DNA of 64,000 nt from Cellulomonas terrae (GTDB lineage: Bacteria; Actinomycetota; Actinomycetes; Actinomycetales; Cellulomonadaceae): positions 1 to 64,000 of the forward strand of contig NZ_BJWH01000009.1 in NCBI RefSeq assembly GCF_007990265.1, given 5' to 3'. Both the position numbers and the translations under genes were made by a program. Below the pieces are notes generated by a model. The model saw only the letters and a program-made list of their open reading frames with translations. It did no database searches and was not told where the DNA came from. Shown here piece by piece: positions 51,946-59,365 of this stretch (position 1 is the stretch's first letter; each line of letters opens with the position of its first letter).

Positions 51946-51963
51946 GCGCACGACTTTGTGCGC
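51946..51963. other. Inverted repeat in the long leader of the GH87 gene
   Basis: gcgcac-gacttt-gtgcgc (51946-51963) lies just downstream of the likely GH87 promoter. It could be an operator or an RNA hairpin. The 330-base gap 51769-52097 otherwise holds the promoter at 51998-52027; I see no gene and no known riboswitch in it. Confidence 0.4.
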
Positions 51964-51997
51964 TAGACCTGTCGACTTCTTGCGGCTACGTGACCAG

Positions 51998-52027
51998 ACA
52001 CTACGAACGGCGATCGGGGAGAGTCAA
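51998..52027 (-). promoter_or_regulatory. Sigma-70-like promoter for the GH87 gene
   Basis: On the minus strand TTGACT (52027-52022), 18 bases and TAGTGT (52003-51998) fit the housekeeping consensus. Transcription would start near 51991 and give a leader of about 220 bases, long for this genome. Confidence 0.5.
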
Positions 52028-52097
52028 GGGATTGCGAGAAACGAGCACTGCAACCTGTGACTCCGCACCCCTCGCACACCTCGGGTACGGTCCCCCC

Positions 52098-52676
52098 GTG
52101 ACGCTCCGACGAACCTTGGCCCGCGCCTACTGGCGCCTCAGCCGCTGGACCTTGCAGACCGAGCGGGTCCCGGTCGACGGGGCTGGGCTGCTCATCGGGG
52201 CGCCGCACACGTCGAACTGGGACTTCATCCTCATGCTGGCGATCTCCGGCGAGGCCGACCTGAAGATCCGCTGGCTCGGCAAGCACCAGCTCTTCCGAGG
52301 GCTCGCCGGTCCGCTGATGCGCGGGCTCGGCGGCATCCCCGTGGACCGTCGCGACCCTGCGGGGCTGGTCGACGAGATCGTGGCGCGCATCCAGGGCGGG
52401 GACCGGTTCTACCTCGTCGTCACGCCCGAGGGCACGCGCAGCGGGTCGGGCTGGAAGTCGGGCTTCTACCGGATCGCCCGCGCGACGGACCTGCCGGTCA
52501 CTCTCGGCTACGTCGACCGGACGACGATGACCGCCGGTCTGGGCCCGACCCTGCACCTGACCGGCGACGTCGCCGCCGACATGGACCTCGTCCGCGCGTT
52601 CTACGCCGACAAGGCGGGGTTCGCCCCCGAGCGGCGGACGGAGCCTCGTCTCCGCGAGGAGACCCCGCCCGCCTGA
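52098..52676 (+). CDS. 1-acyl-sn-glycerol-3-phosphate acyltransferase-like protein (PlsC family)
   Basis: A 192-residue acyltransferase of the PlsC type. The catalytic HX4D motif is HTSNWD (His37 and Asp42), and the substrate-binding motif is VTPEGTRSGSG. Compared with PlsC, which is usually about 240 residues, it is short. Proteins of this group transfer acyl chains to lysophospholipids, glycolipids or ornithine lipids. The start is GTG at 52098, matching the basic N-terminal helix. It converges on the epoxide hydrolase gene with almost no gap. Confidence 0.87.
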   Translation: MTLRRTLARAYWRLSRWTLQTERVPVDGAGLLIGAPHTSNWDFILMLAISGEADLKIRWLGKHQLFRGLAGPLMRGLGGIPVDRRDPAGLVDEIVARIQGGDRFYLVVTPEGTRSGSGWKSGFYRIARATDLPVTLGYVDRTTMTAGLGPTLHLTGDVAADMDLVRAFYADKAGFAPERRTEPRLREETPPA

Positions 52677-52677
52677 G

Positions 52678-53760
52678 TCACGCGAGCGACCGGAAGAACG
52701 CGTCGACGTCCTCGACCAGCACGTCCGTCGCCTCGTGCGCGGCGTAGTGCCCGGGGGTGTCGTAGACGTTCCAGCGCACGATGTTCGCGTGGTCGCGGTG
52801 CGCGAACCGGCGGACCGACAGGAAGTCGTTGGTCGACCCGGCCAGGGCCGTCGGCGTCGTGGTGGGACCGGTCGGGTGCTCGGTCGAGTCGGTCATCTCC
52901 TTGTAGAACCGGATCGACGAGCCGCTGGTCCGGGTGAACCAGGACAGGGCGACGTTCCCGACGACGAACTCGTCGTCCAGCCCCACCATCAGCTGACCGT
53001 TCCAGCCGAGCAGGCCGGTCGGGGAGTCCGCGAGGGCGTGCGCGAGGGTCTGCGGCTGCTGCGACTGGAGCACGTTGAACGCGCCCATCGACTCCCAGAA
53101 CCACTGCAGCTTGGCCATCGCGGCCTGCTCGTCCTCGGCGAGGTCGGCCAGCTCGGCAGGGTCGCCCGACGGGAACGAGAAGAGCTGCGTGACGTGCACG
53201 CCGATGACGTGCGGGTCGATCCGGCCGAGCTCGGGGGAGATCATCGAGCCGACGTCGTTGCCGACCGCGCCGTAGCGGTCGTACCCCAGTCGGGCCATGA
53301 GCTCCTTCCAGGCGCGGGCGGTCCGCGGGACGTCCCAGCCGCGGTCCGTCGTCGGCCCGGAGAAGCCGAACCCCGGCATGGACGGGATGACGAGGTCGTA
53401 GCCGGCGGCGGTGAGGGGCTCGATGACGTCGAGGTACTCGAGGACGGACCCGGGCCAGCCGTGCGTGAGGATCAGCGCGACGGGGTCGGTGGCACCGGAG
53501 CGGACGTGCAGGAAGTGGATGTTCTGGCCGTCGATCTCGGTGGTGAACTGCGGGTACGCGTTCAGGCGGGCCTCGAGCGCGCGCCAGTCGAACGTCGCGC
53601 GCCAGTGCTCGACCCAGGCCCTCACCTGGTCCAGCGTGACGCCGTACTCGTCGCCCGAGCCGGGGAGCTCGTCGGTCCACCGGGTGCGGGCGAGCCGGTC
53701 CTGGAGGTCGTCGAGGTCGGCCTGCGGGACGTCGACACGGAAGGGCTGGATGGTGCTCAT
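52678..53760 (-). CDS. Epoxide hydrolase (alpha/beta hydrolase with N-terminal EHN domain)
   Basis: A 360-residue hydrolase. The N-terminal EHN domain (FRVDVPQADLDDLQDRLART) is typical of the microsomal/juvenile-hormone-type epoxide hydrolases. The oxyanion segment is HGWPGS (100-105), the nucleophile is Asp169 in AVGNDVGS, and the catalytic His is expected near GHYAAHEATD. It hydrolyses epoxides to diols in the cytoplasm, with unknown substrate. It is divergent from a TetR gene with two operator copies in the gap, so expression is likely induced by a ligand of that regulator. Confidence 0.92.
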   Translation of the reverse strand: MSTIQPFRVDVPQADLDDLQDRLARTRWTDELPGSGDEYGVTLDQVRAWVEHWRATFDWRALEARLNAYPQFTTEIDGQNIHFLHVRSGATDPVALILTHGWPGSVLEYLDVIEPLTAAGYDLVIPSMPGFGFSGPTTDRGWDVPRTARAWKELMARLGYDRYGAVGNDVGSMISPELGRIDPHVIGVHVTQLFSFPSGDPAELADLAEDEQAAMAKLQWFWESMGAFNVLQSQQPQTLAHALADSPTGLLGWNGQLMVGLDDEFVVGNVALSWFTRTSGSSIRFYKEMTDSTEHPTGPTTTPTALAGSTNDFLSVRRFAHRDHANIVRWNVYDTPGHYAAHEATDVLVEDVDAFFRSLA

Positions 53761-53781
53761 GGTGTCCTCCTTCGAGTGGAA

Positions 53782-53831
53782 CGGAACATATCGTTCCGCT
53801 AATCAGGAGCGTAGCGGAACGAGTCATTCCG
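53782..53831. promoter_or_regulatory. Two operator copies between the epoxide hydrolase and TetR genes
   Basis: CGGAAC-atatc-GTTCCG (53782-53798) and CGGAAC-gagtc-ATTCCG (53815-53831) fit one consensus, GGAACGANTCGTTCC. They are 33 bp apart, three helical turns, and fill the 93-base divergent gap. They are the probable binding sites of the adjacent TetR protein. Confidence 0.75.
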
Positions 53832-53853
53832 TTCAAGTGCTAGCGTCCTCGCC

Positions 53854-54483
53854 ATGAGCACTCCCCTGAGCGGGCGCAAGGCCCAGGCGGCGCGCAACGA
53901 CGAGGCGATCCTGGCGGCCGCGCGGGCCGTGTTCATGCGCTCACCCGATGCGCCGATCTCGGCGGTCGCGCAGGAAGCAGGGGTCGGGATCAGCGCGCTG
54001 TACCGCCGGTTCGCCGGCAAGGAGGACCTGCTGGCCACCCTGTGCGCCGACGGGCTGCGCCGGTTCATCGCCGTCGCGGAGCGCGCCGCCGCGCAGCCCG
54101 ACCCGTGGGCGGCGTTCGCGACGTTCGTCGGCGGCGTCATCGAGGAGGACACCCACTCGCTCACCGTCCACCTCGCCGGTACGTTCACCCCGACCCCCGA
54201 GCTGAACGACCTCGCCCAGCAGGCGAGCGACCTGGGCGACGCGATCTTCCTGCGGGCGAGGTCGGCCGGAGCGGTGCGCGACGACCTCGTGACCGAGGAC
54301 GTCGCCATGATCTTCGAGCAGGTCACCGCGGTCCGGGTCGACGACCCCGGCCGCACGCGCGTCCTGCGGGCGCGCTACCTCGCCCTGCTCCTCGACGCCG
54401 CCCGCCCCGGTGCGCGCACCGGGGCGCTGCCCGGGCCCGGGCCCACGGGTGCGGAGCTCGGTGCGCGGTGGGTCCCGCGCTGA
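53854..54483 (+). CDS. TetR-family transcriptional regulator
   Basis: A 209-residue regulator with an N-terminal helix-turn-helix: AILAAARAVFMRSPDAPISA followed by VAQEAGVGISALYRRFAGKE. The C-terminal ligand domain is followed by a proline/glycine-rich tail (ARPGARTGALPGPGPTGAEL). The ATG at 53854 is preceded by the two inverted-repeat operators shared with the epoxide hydrolase gene, so autorepression and control of the hydrolase are likely. The DinB gene downstream starts 39 bases later and could be co-transcribed. Confidence 0.92.
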   Translation: MSTPLSGRKAQAARNDEAILAAARAVFMRSPDAPISAVAQEAGVGISALYRRFAGKEDLLATLCADGLRRFIAVAERAAAQPDPWAAFATFVGGVIEEDTHSLTVHLAGTFTPTPELNDLAQQASDLGDAIFLRARSAGAVRDDLVTEDVAMIFEQVTAVRVDDPGRTRVLRARYLALLLDAARPGARTGALPGPGPTGAELGARWVPR

Positions 54484-54522
54484 GCGGGCGGCTGTCGGTG
54501 GGCGTCGTTACGGTCGGGACGC

Positions 54523-55116
54523 ATGGACGAGTTCGACTGGTCGATCCTCAGTGTCCCGACTCCGCGCGCCGTCGTGCGCGGGCAGCTGGAGTTCTCCTGG
54601 TGGGAGCTCGGGCAGCGGCTCGAGACCGTCACACAGGACGAGTTCACCTGGGAGCCTGCGCCCGGCGCCCTCAGCGTCCGCCGCCGCGGGGAGTCCACCG
54701 CGCCGCGGACGTTCGGGGTGGGTGAGTGGGTGGTCGAGTGGCCCGCGTCCGGTGACGACAGCCCCGGCCCCCGGACGATCGCGTGGCTCGTCGCGCACCT
54801 GACCGAGGTGCTCACGGAGCGCTACGACTGGACCTTCGGCGACCACGCGGCCCGACGCGAGTCGCTCACGTACTCGGGCGAGGTCGGGCCGGCCGTCGAC
54901 GGGCTCACCCGGGTGGTCGACCGCTGGCGGGAGGGCATCGCGTCGATGTCCGACGACGACATCTTCACCGTCGGGTTCAGCCGGGCCACCGAGATCGACC
55001 AGCAGGCGCCGTTCGCGCACCTCGTCGTGCACATCAACCGCGAGCTCATCCACCACGGCTCGGAGATCTTCACGCTGACCGACCTGTACCGCGTGCGAGG
55101 AGGAAGCCATGTCTGA
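54523..55116 (+). CDS. DinB/YfiT-like four-helix bundle protein
   Basis: A 197-residue protein of the DinB/YfiT superfamily, metal-binding four-helix bundles that include mycothiol- and bacillithiol-dependent enzymes. The histidine pattern fits: IAWLVAHLTEVL in one helix and HLVVHINRELIHHGSEI in the last. The insert RRRGESTAPRTFGVGEWVVE is seen in actinobacterial members. The exact reaction is unknown; thiol-dependent detoxification is common in the family. Its last 8 bases overlap the start of the SRPBCC gene, so they form an operon. Confidence 0.88.
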   Translation: MDEFDWSILSVPTPRAVVRGQLEFSWWELGQRLETVTQDEFTWEPAPGALSVRRRGESTAPRTFGVGEWVVEWPASGDDSPGPRTIAWLVAHLTEVLTERYDWTFGDHAARRESLTYSGEVGPAVDGLTRVVDRWREGIASMSDDDIFTVGFSRATEIDQQAPFAHLVVHINRELIHHGSEIFTLTDLYRVRGGSHV

Positions 55117-55555
55117 GAACCACGTCGCCCGGGCGACGATCCGGATCCCCGCTCCCGCCGAGACGGTCTGGGACACCCTCGTCGATCCCGACGCGACCTG
55201 GATGATGGGCGCCCGGGTGCGCAGCACCTACGTCGTCGGCGTGCCCATCACGTTCAGCGGGGAGTGGGACGGCAAGCCGTTCGAGGACCACGGCGAGATC
55301 CTCGAGGTCGACCGCCCGAGACGCCTGCGCTACACCCACTGGTCACCCCTCAGCGGGCAGCCGGACGTCCCCGAGAACCACCACCACCTGACGTTCACCT
55401 TCGAGGAGCAGGACGGCTCCACCGAGGTCACGCTCGAGCAGGACGGGAACGGCTCGGCGGAGGAGGCGGAGCATGCCACCGCCACCTGGGGCCAGGTGCT
55501 CGGCGCGCTGCGGGACGCCGTCGTTGCGGATGCGGGGGCCGGTTCCCCGTCGTAA
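55109..55555 (+). CDS. SRPBCC/AHSA1-like protein
   Basis: A 148-residue protein of the AHSA1/START-like SRPBCC fold. It opens with ATIRIPAPAETVWDTLVDPD, followed by the beta-strand core and a strand containing LRYTHWSPLSGQ, and closes with a C-terminal helix. Family members bind hydrophobic ligands or act as co-chaperones. aggagga precedes the ATG at 55109, which overlaps the DinB gene. The pair may act together in stress handling, but no substrate can be named. Confidence 0.85.
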   Translation: MSENHVARATIRIPAPAETVWDTLVDPDATWMMGARVRSTYVVGVPITFSGEWDGKPFEDHGEILEVDRPRRLRYTHWSPLSGQPDVPENHHHLTFTFEEQDGSTEVTLEQDGNGSAEEAEHATATWGQVLGALRDAVVADAGAGSPS

Positions 55556-55591
55556 CGTCAAGTCGTTGCCAACCCGAGAGGAGTGATTCTG

Positions 55592-55762
55592 ATGGGTCTC
55601 GACGACAAGATCAGCAACGCTGCGGAAGAAGCCAAGGGCAAGGTCAAGGAAGCGGCCGGCAAGGCGACTGACGACGAGCGTCTCGAACGAGAAGGCAAGA
55701 CCGACCAGGCCAGCGCGAACATCAAGCAGGCCGGCGAGAACGTCAAGGACGCGTTCAAGTGA
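55592..55762 (+). CDS. CsbD-like stress protein
   Basis: A 56-residue CsbD-family protein. The charged, helix-rich sequence with AAEEAKGKVKEAAGKATDDE followed by LEREGKTDQASANIKQAGEN is typical of these small general-stress proteins, whose function is unknown. The gene starts with ATG at 55592 after gagaggag and stops at 55762. In Bacillus, csbD is under SigB control. A strong terminator follows 18 bases later, so the gene is monocistronic or the last of the DinB-SRPBCC run. Confidence 0.9.
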   Translation: MGLDDKISNAAEEAKGKVKEAAGKATDDERLEREGKTDQASANIKQAGENVKDAFK

Positions 55763-55780
55763 TCTGACGACGGTACTGAC

Positions 55781-55811
55781 GAGGGCCCCCGACGAAGAGT
55801 CGGGGGCCCTC
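55781..55811 (+). terminator. Terminator after the CsbD-like gene
   Basis: A perfect 13-bp stem, gagggcccccgac (55781-55793) and gtcgggggccctc (55799-55811), with a 5-base loop. Confidence 0.88.
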
Positions 55812-55842
55812 GCGCGTTTGCGACCAACGCACTGGACAGAAG

Positions 55843-55886
55843 CGCAACACTCCTTGCGCAATGACTCTTGCGCAAGGAGTGTTGCG
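55843..55886. promoter_or_regulatory. Large perfect inverted repeat upstream of the ArsR-type gene
   Basis: cgcaacactccttgcgcaa (55843-55861) and its exact complement ttgcgcaaggagtgttgcg (55868-55886) flank a 6-base spacer. Each arm also holds the palindrome TTGCGCAA. The element ends 17 bases before the ATG of the ArsR-type regulator, where an autoregulatory operator is expected. No terminator function fits, as it lies just upstream of a start codon. Confidence 0.78.
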
Positions 55887-55903
55887 AGCCGTACGGTGGG
55901 AGC

Positions 55904-56581
55904 ATGAGCACCCCCGAGGCAGGCGGCAGCACCACCCGTCACAGCCCGAGCGACCCGGAGCGCATGCGCGCGCTCGCGCACCCGCTGCGGCTCGCGCTCC
56001 TGCAGTTCCTGGACGACGTCGGCGAGGCCACCGCGACGCAGTGCGCCAAGCACACCGGCGAGTCGGTGGCGAACTGCTCCTTCCACCTGCGCCTGCTCGC
56101 CCGCTACGGCTTCATCGAGCCGGCGGAGCAGCGCGGCCGCGAGCGTCCCTGGCGCAGCGCGGAGCGGACCCACTTCGAGCCCGACCCGTCGGTGCCGGGC
56201 TCGATCCGTGCGGTCGTCGGTCTCGCCGAGGCGACCGCCCGCCAGGAGGTCGAGGGCTTCCTCGGCTTCCTGCGCGAGCGCGCCGACCGGGCCGACGAGC
56301 TCGCCGGCATCCCGCTGCCCGTCTCGATGACCAAGGACGCCTACTGGGCCACGCCCGCCGAGGTCGACGCGCTGCAGCAGGCGATGAACGACCTGCTCGC
56401 CCCCTACGTCCGACGCGTCCGGGACGACGCGGAACGGCCGGCCGGCGCTCGCCTGATGCGCTGGTTCGCCACCAGCCACCCCGACCTCGCCTTCCCTCCC
56501 GCACCAGGTCCGGAGGCGTCCGACGCCCCCGACGCGGTCACCGAGCCGCCCGACGCACCCTCGCCCGACAAGGAGGCGTGA
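55904..56581 (+). CDS. ArsR/MarR-like winged-helix transcriptional regulator
   Basis: A 225-residue regulator. Residues about 18-100 form a winged helix-turn-helix of the ArsR type: RMRALAHPLRLALLQFLDDV and TATQCAKHTGESVANCSFHL. The C-terminal part is helical and acidic, as in the HTH_20 group of regulators often found before MFS efflux genes. No metal-binding CxC motif is visible, so it is probably not a metal sensor. It begins 17 bases after a perfect 19-bp inverted repeat. The gene after it encodes a 60-residue arginine-rich protein, not a transporter. Confidence 0.88.
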   Translation: MSTPEAGGSTTRHSPSDPERMRALAHPLRLALLQFLDDVGEATATQCAKHTGESVANCSFHLRLLARYGFIEPAEQRGRERPWRSAERTHFEPDPSVPGSIRAVVGLAEATARQEVEGFLGFLRERADRADELAGIPLPVSMTKDAYWATPAEVDALQQAMNDLLAPYVRRVRDDAERPAGARLMRWFATSHPDLAFPPAPGPEASDAPDAVTEPPDAPSPDKEA

Positions 56582-56582
56582 C

Positions 56583-56765
56583 ATGGTCGCGCTGACGTAC
56601 GAGGTGCGCACCGTGCGCATCCCCGTCCCCCGGATCGTCCTGCCCGTGCGCGCGCCGCGGAGGCCCGCCCGTCGCGTCCTCGAGCCGTGGCAGCGCACCG
56701 AGCGCACCGCCGCGGAACGACGTCTCGACGCCCACCGCGACGCGGCGCTCGCCGCCCACCGCTGA
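56583..56765 (+). CDS. Arginine-rich 60-residue protein
   Basis: A small basic protein encoded directly after the ArsR-type gene (stop at 56579-56581, start at 56583), with aaggagg upstream, so it is very likely translated. It begins MVALTYEVRTVRIPVPRIVL, continues with RAPRRPARRV and ends in a helical DAHRDAALAAHR. No family is recognised, and no signal peptide or membrane segment is seen. Its position suggests control by the ArsR-type protein. It could be a genuine small protein or the remnant of a lost gene. Confidence 0.6.
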   Translation: MVALTYEVRTVRIPVPRIVLPVRAPRRPARRVLEPWQRTERTAAERRLDAHRDAALAAHR

Positions 56766-56845
56766 CAGGTCCCGCCGGCGAGCAGTCCGGGCGCCCGTCG
56801 GCGACGAACCACGGGTGCCCCATCCGCGACGGACGACAGGATCCG

Positions 56846-57502
56846 ATGCCCACCGCCCAGCTCATCGCGCCCCCGGCCCGCCCCGCCGGAGCGCGGACCG
56901 TCGAGCCGTGGGGCACACTGGCCCGCGTGGAGCGAGGACCGGACGAGGCCGACGCGCCCCGCTCCGCCGAGTCCCTGCTCTCGGACGTCGCGCGGGGTGA
57001 CGACTCGGCGTTCGCCGTCCTGTACGACACGCTCGGCCGCGGGGTGTTCGGCACCTGCCTCGGCGTCCTGCGGGACCCCGACCACGCCGCCGAGGTCGCG
57101 CAGGAGGTGTGGGTCGAGGTCTGGCGCACCGCCGCCCGGTTCGACGCCGGTCGCGGCTCCGCGCGCACCTGGACCCTCACCCTCGCCCACCGGCGGGCCG
57201 TCGACCGCGTCCGGGCCGTGCAGGCCCAGCGCGACCGTGACCAGCGGGTCCTCGACGGGAGCGCCGAGCGCGAGTTCGACGTCGTCGCCGACGAGGTCGA
57301 GTCCGCCCTCGAGCAGGTCCGCGTCCGCGACTGCCTCGGCATCCTGACCCCCACGCAGAAGCAGGCGGTCGTCCTCGCCTACTACGGCGGCCGGACCTAC
57401 CGTGAGGTGGCCGACGAGCTCGCCGCACCGCTGCCCACCGTCAAGACGCGGATCCGGGACGGGCTGATCCGCCTGCGCGACTGCCTGGGGGTGACGTCAT
57501 GA
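56846..57502 (+). CDS. sigK: ECF RNA polymerase sigma factor SigK-like
   Basis: A 218-residue ECF sigma factor. Region 2 contains RGDDSAFAVLYDTLGRGVFG and WTLTLAHRRAVDRVRAVQ. Region 4 has LTPTQKQAVVLAYYGGRTYR followed by EVADELAAPLPTVKTRIRDG. From memory, these match M. tuberculosis SigK closely. The anti-sigma gene overlaps the 3' end (ATGA). The start at ATG 56846 has a weak ribosome site; GTG at 56927 would give 191 residues, nearer to the 187 of the mycobacterial protein, and may be correct. It should direct the fasciclin and dipZ genes downstream. Confidence 0.9.
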   Translation: MPTAQLIAPPARPAGARTVEPWGTLARVERGPDEADAPRSAESLLSDVARGDDSAFAVLYDTLGRGVFGTCLGVLRDPDHAAEVAQEVWVEVWRTAARFDAGRGSARTWTLTLAHRRAVDRVRAVQAQRDRDQRVLDGSAEREFDVVADEVESALEQVRVRDCLGILTPTQKQAVVLAYYGGRTYREVADELAAPLPTVKTRIRDGLIRLRDCLGVTS

Positions 57503-58296
57503 CGACCGGTCCCTCCTCGTCGATCTCCGACGACGACGCACGCTCCCTGCTCGGTGCCTACGCGCTCGACGCCGTCGACGCCGACGAGCGCACCGCCGTC
57601 GAGCGCCTCGTCGCCACCGACCCGTCCGCCGCCGCCGAGCTGGCGGAGCTGCTCGCGGTCGCGGCCGCCCTGGGCGACGCCGTCGCCGCCGAACCGCCGA
57701 CCACCCTGCGCGCCTCGGTGCTCACCGCGATCACGGACGTCCCCCAGCTCGGCCCCCTCACCGGCCCGCAGCGTGCGGCACCGGTCGTGGGCCCCGACGC
57801 GTCGACGGCCCTCCCGCCCGGCGTCACCGACCTCGGCTCCCGTCGGCGCCCGTCGCGTACCCGCTGGCTGGCCGTCGCCGCCGCGCTCGTCGTCGGCGCC
57901 GCGGTGCCCTCCGCGCTCGCGGTCCAGCAGGCGCAGCGGGCCAGCCAGGCCGAGCAGCAGCAGCAGGCGCTCGCAGACCTGCTGACCGACCCGTCGGCCG
58001 TCGTCGTGCACGGCGACGTCACGGGAGGCGGCACCGCGACCGCGGTCCTCACCGACGACCGCGCGCTGTTCAGCGCGACCGGCCTGCCGGACCCTGGCGA
58101 CGACAAGGCCTACCAGCTGTGGGTCGTCGACGCCGACGGTGCCGCGTCCGCCGGTGTGCTCGCCGACGACGCCGGCACGGTGCGCCACCTCACCGACGAC
58201 TTCTCGGCCGGTGACGCCCTGGCGATCACCATCGAGCCGGCAGCCGGCTCGACCCAGCCGACGACGGACCCGCTCGTCGTCCTCGCGGCCACCTGA
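57499..58296 (+). CDS. rskA: Anti-sigma-K factor RskA-like membrane protein
   Basis: A 265-residue membrane anti-sigma factor. Residues about 10-75 are an anti-sigma (RskA N-terminal) domain with SLLGAYALDAVDADERTAVE. A membrane segment lies at about 121-140 (WLAVAAALVVGAAVPSALAV), and residues about 150-265 are the extracellular RskA C-terminal domain with AYQLWVVDADGAASAGVLAD. It would hold SigK at the membrane until regulated proteolysis releases it; mycobacterial RskA also responds to redox state. The ATG overlaps the SigK stop. Confidence 0.93.
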   Translation: MTTGPSSSISDDDARSLLGAYALDAVDADERTAVERLVATDPSAAAELAELLAVAAALGDAVAAEPPTTLRASVLTAITDVPQLGPLTGPQRAAPVVGPDASTALPPGVTDLGSRRRPSRTRWLAVAAALVVGAAVPSALAVQQAQRASQAEQQQQALADLLTDPSAVVVHGDVTGGGTATAVLTDDRALFSATGLPDPGDDKAYQLWVVDADGAASAGVLADDAGTVRHLTDDFSAGDALAITIEPAAGSTQPTTDPLVVLAAT

Positions 58297-58432
58297 CCAG
58301 CGCACAAGCACCGCCGCCCACCCCCCGGCGCAGGCGCCCGCGACGGTGAGGTCGGCAGCCGCAGCTCACGACCTCGTCGGAAGCTCGTGCTCTCGCTGGC
58401 GAGGACTGAGCGGGGGATGCGGCCGGACACGA

Positions 58433-58468
58433 CGGAGCCCCCTCGCCGTACCCTGCGAGGGGGCTCCG
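58433..58468. terminator. Bidirectional terminator between rskA and the fasciclin gene
   Basis: A perfect 14-bp stem, cggagccccctcgc (58433-58446) and gcgagggggctccg (58455-58468), with an 8-base loop, separates two convergent genes. Confidence 0.9.
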
Positions 58469-58532
58469 CGGCTCGCCGTGCGGGGCGAGCGGAGACGGAC
58501 CGGCCGCCGCAGCGACCGGTCCGCCGGGTCGG

Positions 58533-59207
58533 TCACATCGTCGGCATGAGCACCGAGTCGATGAGGTAGACGGTCGCGTTGGCCGTGTGGACGCCGCCGC
58601 AGATGACGTTGGCGCCGTTGACCATCAGGGAGTCGCCGGAGCCGGTGACCTCGACGGTGCCGCCCTGGACGGTGGTCTGCGTGCCGTCGATCATGTCCGG
58701 CGACAGCTGCCCGGGCACCACGTGGTAGGTGAGGATCGACGAGAGCATCGCGGAGTCGGTCTTGAGGGTCTCGATGGTCGCGGCGTCGATCTTCGCGAAC
58801 GCGTCGTCGACCGGCGCGAACACCGTGAACTCGTCGCCGTTGAGCGTGTCGACCAGGTTGACGTCGGGGTTGAGCTGGCCGGACACGGCCGCGACGAGCG
58901 TGGTGAGCAGCGGGTTGTTCGACGCGGCGACGGCGACCGGGTCGGCCGACATGCCCGTCACGGAGCCGGGACCGTCGGGGACGGCGGCGGCGTAGTCGGC
59001 ACAGCCGGGTCCGACGAGGTCGGCCGCGGGGTCGGCGGTCATGGTGTCGTCCATGGGCGTCTCCGTCTCCATGGGTGCCTCCATCGACGCGGACGCGTCG
59101 GATCCTGCGGTGTCGTCGGCCGAGCCCGAGCTGCAGGCGGTCAGGGCGAGGCCCGTGACGCCGGCGAGCAGGACGGCGGCGATGCGGGTGCGGTTCGTGG
59201 TGCGCAT
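58533..59207 (-). CDS. Fasciclin-domain lipoprotein (MPT70/MPT83-like)
   Basis: A 224-residue exported lipoprotein. The signal peptide ends in the lipobox LTAC (Cys25), followed by an acidic Met/Thr-rich linker and one fasciclin domain (about 95-224) with [34 protein letters not shown] and [12 protein letters not shown]. It resembles mycobacterial MPT83/MPT70, which are SigK-dependent in M. tuberculosis. Here too the gene lies next to sigK-rskA and carries a SigK-like promoter. It is probably a surface adhesion or wall protein; the role is unknown. Confidence 0.93.
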   Translation of the reverse strand: MRTTNRTRIAAVLLAGVTGLALTACSSGSADDTAGSDASASMEAPMETETPMDDTMTADPAADLVGPGCADYAAAVPDGPGSVTGMSADPVAVAASNNPLLTTLVAAVSGQLNPDVNLVDTLNGDEFTVFAPVDDAFAKIDAATIETLKTDSAMLSSILTYHVVPGQLSPDMIDGTQTTVQGGTVEVTGSGDSLMVNGANVICGGVHTANATVYLIDSVLMPTM

Positions 59208-59267
59208 GGTGGCTCTCCCTTGGTTCAGGTCCGGGTGGGGTACCCGCCCGGTCGTCTCTCGGGTGGG

Positions 59268-59294
59268 GTTCGGGACCGTCCGGGGAGCGGATGG
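59268..59294 (-). promoter_or_regulatory. SigK-type promoter for the fasciclin lipoprotein gene
   Basis: On the minus strand CCATCC (59294-59289), a 15-base spacer and CCGAAC (59273-59268) match the SigK consensus CCATCC-N15/16-CCGAAT known from mycobacteria at 11 of 12 positions. It lies 60 bases before the ATG. Confidence 0.75.
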
Positions 59295-59331
59295 GTCGGA
59301 TTGCCGACGACTTTCCCGCCGACCGTTCCAC

Positions 59332-59358
59332 CCATCTCTCGGCGGCGCCGTGGCGAAC
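59332..59358 (+). promoter_or_regulatory. SigK-type promoter for dipZ, apparently leaderless
   Basis: CCATCT (59332-59337), a 15-base spacer and GCGAAC (59353-59358) match the SigK consensus at 9 of 12 positions. Only 7 bases separate the -10 element from the dipZ ATG, so transcription would start at the start codon. Confidence 0.6.
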
Positions 59359-59365
59359 CCCCGCC

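Noticed and set aside
51946..51963. Riboswitch in the GH87 leader
   Set aside because: Only a short inverted repeat is present; the conserved core of no known riboswitch class could be found in the leader.
55868..55903. Upstream ATG extending the ArsR-type protein by 12 residues
   Set aside because: The extension lies inside the right arm of the 19-bp inverted repeat and has no ribosome site; the ATG at 55904 is better.
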